Source: Actinomycetes bacterium (GTDB lineage: Bacteria; Actinomycetota; Acidimicrobiia; Acidimicrobiales; Palsa-688). Taken from it: a DNA stretch of 14,624 nucleotides. The notes beneath the pieces were generated by a model. It was not told the DNA's origin. It worked only from the letters and a program-made list of their open reading frames with translations, and searched no databases. The DNA lies in assembly GCA_021827225.1 (NCBI GenBank), contig JAKAXG010000032.1, positions 1 through 14,624 of the forward strand, given 5' to 3'. Shown here in pieces: positions 12,789-14,624 of the stretch (position 1 is the first letter of the stretch; every line of letters begins with the position of its first letter). The translations under genes were made by a program, and so were the position numbers.

Positions 12789-13688
12789 TCAGCCGGCCAT
12801 GCCGAGGGCCCGCATCACTTCGGCCATCAGCTCCTGGGCCGGCGGCATCCCCGGTATGTCGGCATCGAGGTCGGGGTCCTGGCCCTCGGCGATCCCGTGC
12901 CACCGCCGGACGGCCAGCTCCAGCCACTCCGGACCGGTGAACACCCAGAACCGCTCCGCCTCCACCGCGTCGGCCACCATGTCGGCGACCGCCGCCGGGG
13001 TCGTTCCCTCGTCGATCACCCTGCGGACGATCGGCGTGGTGACGGCCGCCTCGGGCGACTCGGGCGGCCGCTCCCCCAGCCGGTCCGGCCAGTTGCGGTC
13101 GGCGTCGAGGATGCCGGTGCGGACCCAGCCGGGGCAGAGGACGCTCACGCCCACCGGGAGGCCGGCCAGCCGGGCCGTGCGGTACAGGTCCTCGGTGATC
13201 GCCACCACGGCGTGCTTGGTGGCGTCGTACACCGGCCCCACCCCCGGCACCAGCCCGGCCATGGAAGCGGTGTTGACGATGTGGCCCTCCGGCTGGACCG
13301 CCATGTGCGGCAGGAAGGCCCGCACCCCGTGGACCACCCCCCACAGGTTGACCCCGAACACCCACTCCCACGCCGAGAGGGGGCCGAACCACGGGTCGGT
13401 ACGGGCCGCCACCCCGGCGTTGTTGCACAGGAGGTGGACCGCACCGAAGCGCTCCATCACCCCCGCCGCCAGGGCCTGGACCGACGACTCGTCGCTCACG
13501 TCGGTCGCCACCCCGACCGCCTCGACACCCTGCGCCGACACCGAGGCCACCGCCTCGTCCAGGCGGACCTGCTCGACGTCGGCCATGACGACCTTCATGC
13601 CCGATCCGGCGAAGCGCCGGGCCAGGGCCAGCCCTATCCCGCTCGCCGCGCCGGTGACGACGGCGACCTTCCCCTCGCTGAGCTGCAT
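12789..13688 (-). CDS. Short-chain dehydrogenase/reductase (classical SDR)
   Basis: This encodes 299 residues of an NAD(P)(H)-dependent oxidoreductase, probably cytosolic. The cofactor loop is TGAASGIG (12-19), followed by ADV at the second strand end (36-38) and NNAG (89-92). Catalytic residues fit the classical tetrad: N114, S142 (in NTASM), Y154 and K158 (in YDATK). PGWVRTGI (186-193) is the usual segment after the active site. An Asp at the end of the second strand suggests NAD preference. The C-terminal 60 residues are longer than in the shortest SDRs. The ATG at 13688 is chosen because AGGGGGGA precedes it and the Rossmann fold starts at residue 7; the frame is open further upstream but that part is low-complexity. 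The substrate cannot be told. It is on the same strand as the polysaccharide operon but 467 bp away, so probably separate from it. Confidence 0.9.
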   Translation of the reverse strand: MQLSEGKVAVVTGAASGIGLALARRFAGSGMKVVMADVEQVRLDEAVASVSAQGVEAVGVATDVSDESSVQALAAGVMERFGAVHLLCNNAGVAARTDPWFGPLSAWEWVFGVNLWGVVHGVRAFLPHMAVQPEGHIVNTASMAGLVPGVGPVYDATKHAVVAITEDLYRTARLAGLPVGVSVLCPGWVRTGILDADRNWPDRLGERPPESPEAAVTTPIVRRVIDEGTTPAAVADMVADAVEAERFWVFTGPEWLELAVRRWHGIAEGQDPDLDADIPGMPPAQELMAEVMRALGMAG

Positions 13689-13900
13689 CCGTTCCCCCCT
13701 GTCTGCTGTTCCGGCGCCAACGCTACAGCGCCTCCCCTTCCGGACCCGGGTGGGGGCCGTCGGTCCTGGCGGCACGTGGTGGCGGGGGCCGACCCGCAGT
13801 GCCGACCGGGCGCCGCTCAGCGAGGCGGCAGGGGCGGCGAACGCCGTCGAGGTGCTGGAGATGCCGACCGACACGGTGGCGAGCCAGGAAAATCAGAGGA

Positions 13901-13921
13901 CGCCGGCTGGAGCAGCCGGCG
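13901..13921 (-). terminator. Second hairpin downstream of the STAS copy 2 gene
   Basis: CGCCGGCTG (13901-13909) and CAGCCGGCG (13913-13921) form a perfect 9-bp stem with a 3-nt loop. On the minus strand it is followed by TCCTCTGATTTT, a weak T-rich stretch. It lies 15 bp beyond the first hairpin, so the two look like a tandem terminator. Confidence 0.5.
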
Positions 13922-13935
13922 CCCGGGAGCGGAAT

Positions 13936-13979
13936 CTGACCGGGCCCCCGCCAAGGGCAAGGCGCGGGGGCCCGGTCAG
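13936..13979 (-). terminator. Long hairpin overlapping the stop codon of STAS copy 2
   Basis: CTGACCGGGCCCCCGC (13936-13951) pairs perfectly over 16 bp with GCGGGGGCCCGGTCAG (13964-13979), with a 12-nt loop. The stop codon of the STAS gene lies within the stem. No U-tract follows directly. Together with the hairpin at 13901-13921 it probably ends the transcript or protects its 3' end. The remaining intergenic sequence to the SDR start (13689-13900) shows no gene and no promoter I would defend. Confidence 0.6.
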
Positions 13980-14425
13980 TCGCCAGCCACGGCAGAGGCC
14001 GCCAGACCCTCCCCCTCGGCGGCCACGGCATCCTCCACGGTGGCGGATATGGCGACTATGCGATCGAATCCGGTGGTGTGCAGCACCCGGGCGATCAGCG
14101 GCCGGGGAGCGGCGACGGCGACCTCGCCGCCCAGCTGGCGAAGCCGCCGGATGGCCCCGATGAGCGCCCCCAGCCCGGACGAGTCCAGGAACGGGACCCC
14201 GGAGAGGTCCATAACCAGCGAGGTACCGGCCGGGATGGCGGCCACCGCGGCGCGCAGCTCACTGACGGAGAAGGCGTCGATGGCCCCCACCGGGCGGCAC
14301 ACCAGGTGCTGACCGGCCGCGGCCCAGTCGATGAAGAGCCCTCCGGTCTCGGCGCGGACGGCCCGGTCCAGTGCCACGGCCGGACCGGCCGCCGCCTTGG
14401 CGGTGCGGGCGAACGGGAGCGTCAT
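13976..14425 (-). CDS. STAS-domain anti-sigma-factor antagonist (RsbV/SpoIIAA-like), copy 2
   Basis: This encodes 149 residues. After a variable N-terminal tail (1-30) comes one STAS domain (about 31-140). The phospho-acceptor site is the canonical FLDSSGLGAL (79-88), with S82 the likely target by analogy with SpoIIAA. It shares LVCRPVG..DAFS (41-53), AAPRPL (105-110) and TGFDR (118-122) with the STAS protein at 3049-3471. By eye about half of the aligned residues are identical, so the two are paralogs. It would act in a partner-switching cascade, binding an anti-sigma kinase that is not encoded here. The ATG at 14425 has a modest AGGATAG upstream. Its stop codon is buried in a strong hairpin. 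The upstream gap holds a TGACGAT direct repeat (14472-14478 and 14483-14489) 11 bp apart. Confidence 0.9.
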   Translation of the reverse strand: MTLPFARTAKAAAGPAVALDRAVRAETGGLFIDWAAAGQHLVCRPVGAIDAFSVSELRAAVAAIPAGTSLVMDLSGVPFLDSSGLGALIGAIRRLRQLGGEVAVAAPRPLIARVLHTTGFDRIVAISATVEDAVAAEGEGLAASAVAGD

Positions 14426-14505
14426 GCCAACTATCCTGCGCCGGCGCCCTCGCGAACCCGTTTCCCCGGGTTGACGATCTGGTGACGATGGCGCAGGGGC
14501 CTGAT

Positions 14506-14624
14506 TCAGCGCAGGATCCGGGCCACCGCGGCCGGTGCCTCGGCCGCCGAGTCGAGGAACTCGAGGCAGCCGCCACCGGCGTCGGCCAGTGCCGTGCAGG
14601 CCTGGCGGGCCTCGGGTTCGGCCG
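14506..14624 (-). CDS. C-terminal end of a gene running off the right edge
   Basis: A minus-strand frame enters from the right edge and stays open to a TGA at 14506-14508, giving 38 codons plus stop. Its end reads ...EFLDSAAEAPAAVARILR. Codon choice is strongly GC-rich at third positions, like the other genes here. The next start (STAS copy 2) follows after 80 bp in the same direction. The Ala/Leu-rich helical pattern ending in an Arg resembles the C-termini of several families, such as isoprenyl diphosphate synthases, but it is too short to identify. It is a partial gene with no assigned function. Confidence 0.5.
   Translation of the reverse strand, partial: AEPEARQACTALADAGGGCLEFLDSAAEAPAAVARILR

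Noticed and set aside
13689..13874. Longer start for the SDR gene (62 extra residues)
   Set aside because: The added stretch is low-complexity with no homology-like pattern. The internal ATG at 13688 has a good ribosome-binding site and sits directly before the Rossmann motif.
12667..14163. 498-codon + strand frame opposite the SDR gene
   Set aside because: It is antisense to an SDR with a full catalytic tetrad, and its composition is Ser/Thr/Pro/Arg-rich without motifs.

Overview
The window is very GC-rich, uses GTG as well as ATG starts and packs overlapping genes tightly. It carries a secreted cellulase with cellulose-binding-type modules and STAS-type sigma-regulator antagonists. Together these suggest a high-GC actinobacterium, possibly an environmental or uncultured lineage. 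The sequence alone does not fix genus or species. No mobile element, CRISPR array or rRNA is visible.

Layout from left to right. A tRNA-Arg(ACG) lies on the minus strand at the left edge, with a plausible promoter. After about 320 bp of structured leader comes a + strand gene for a small secreted protein of unknown function (412-1179). It converges on a minus-strand GH5 glycoside hydrolase with two C-terminal CBM2-like modules (1198-2952). Everything from there to the right edge reads on the minus strand. Upstream of the hydrolase is a STAS-domain anti-sigma-factor antagonist (3049-3471), set off from the next operon by a strong hairpin.

The core is a six-gene, tightly spaced polysaccharide operon, transcribed from about 12.4 kb down to 3.57 kb. 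In order it encodes a DPG-synthase-like GT2, a GT4 glycosyltransferase, a degenerate pyruvyltransferase-like protein, a very large flippase/GT-C fusion, a cellulose-synthase-like membrane GT2 and a CsaB-type polysaccharide pyruvyltransferase. Adjacent genes overlap by 50, 13 and 4 bp or abut with 0-11 bp, so they are probably translationally coupled. My reading is that the operon builds, flips, extends and pyruvylates a cell-surface or exopolysaccharide. The neighbouring GH5 enzyme could trim or release a beta-glucan product. The sugar identities are not visible.

Upstream of the operon is a 467-bp gene-free region. It is less GC-rich than its surroundings and full of repeats: a candidate promoter, inverted repeats, a direct repeat 22 bp apart, an 18-bp palindrome, and a + strand terminator-like hairpin with no gene to terminate. 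Further right are an SDR oxidoreductase (12789-13688), a tandem-hairpin intergenic region, a second STAS protein (13976-14425) clearly paralogous to the first, and the C-terminal end of a gene that runs off the right edge.

The most novel items are the single-chain MOP-flippase/GT-C fusion, the pairing of one CsaB-like enzyme with a second copy that has lost signature residues, and two paralogous STAS regulators bracketing the polysaccharide locus.
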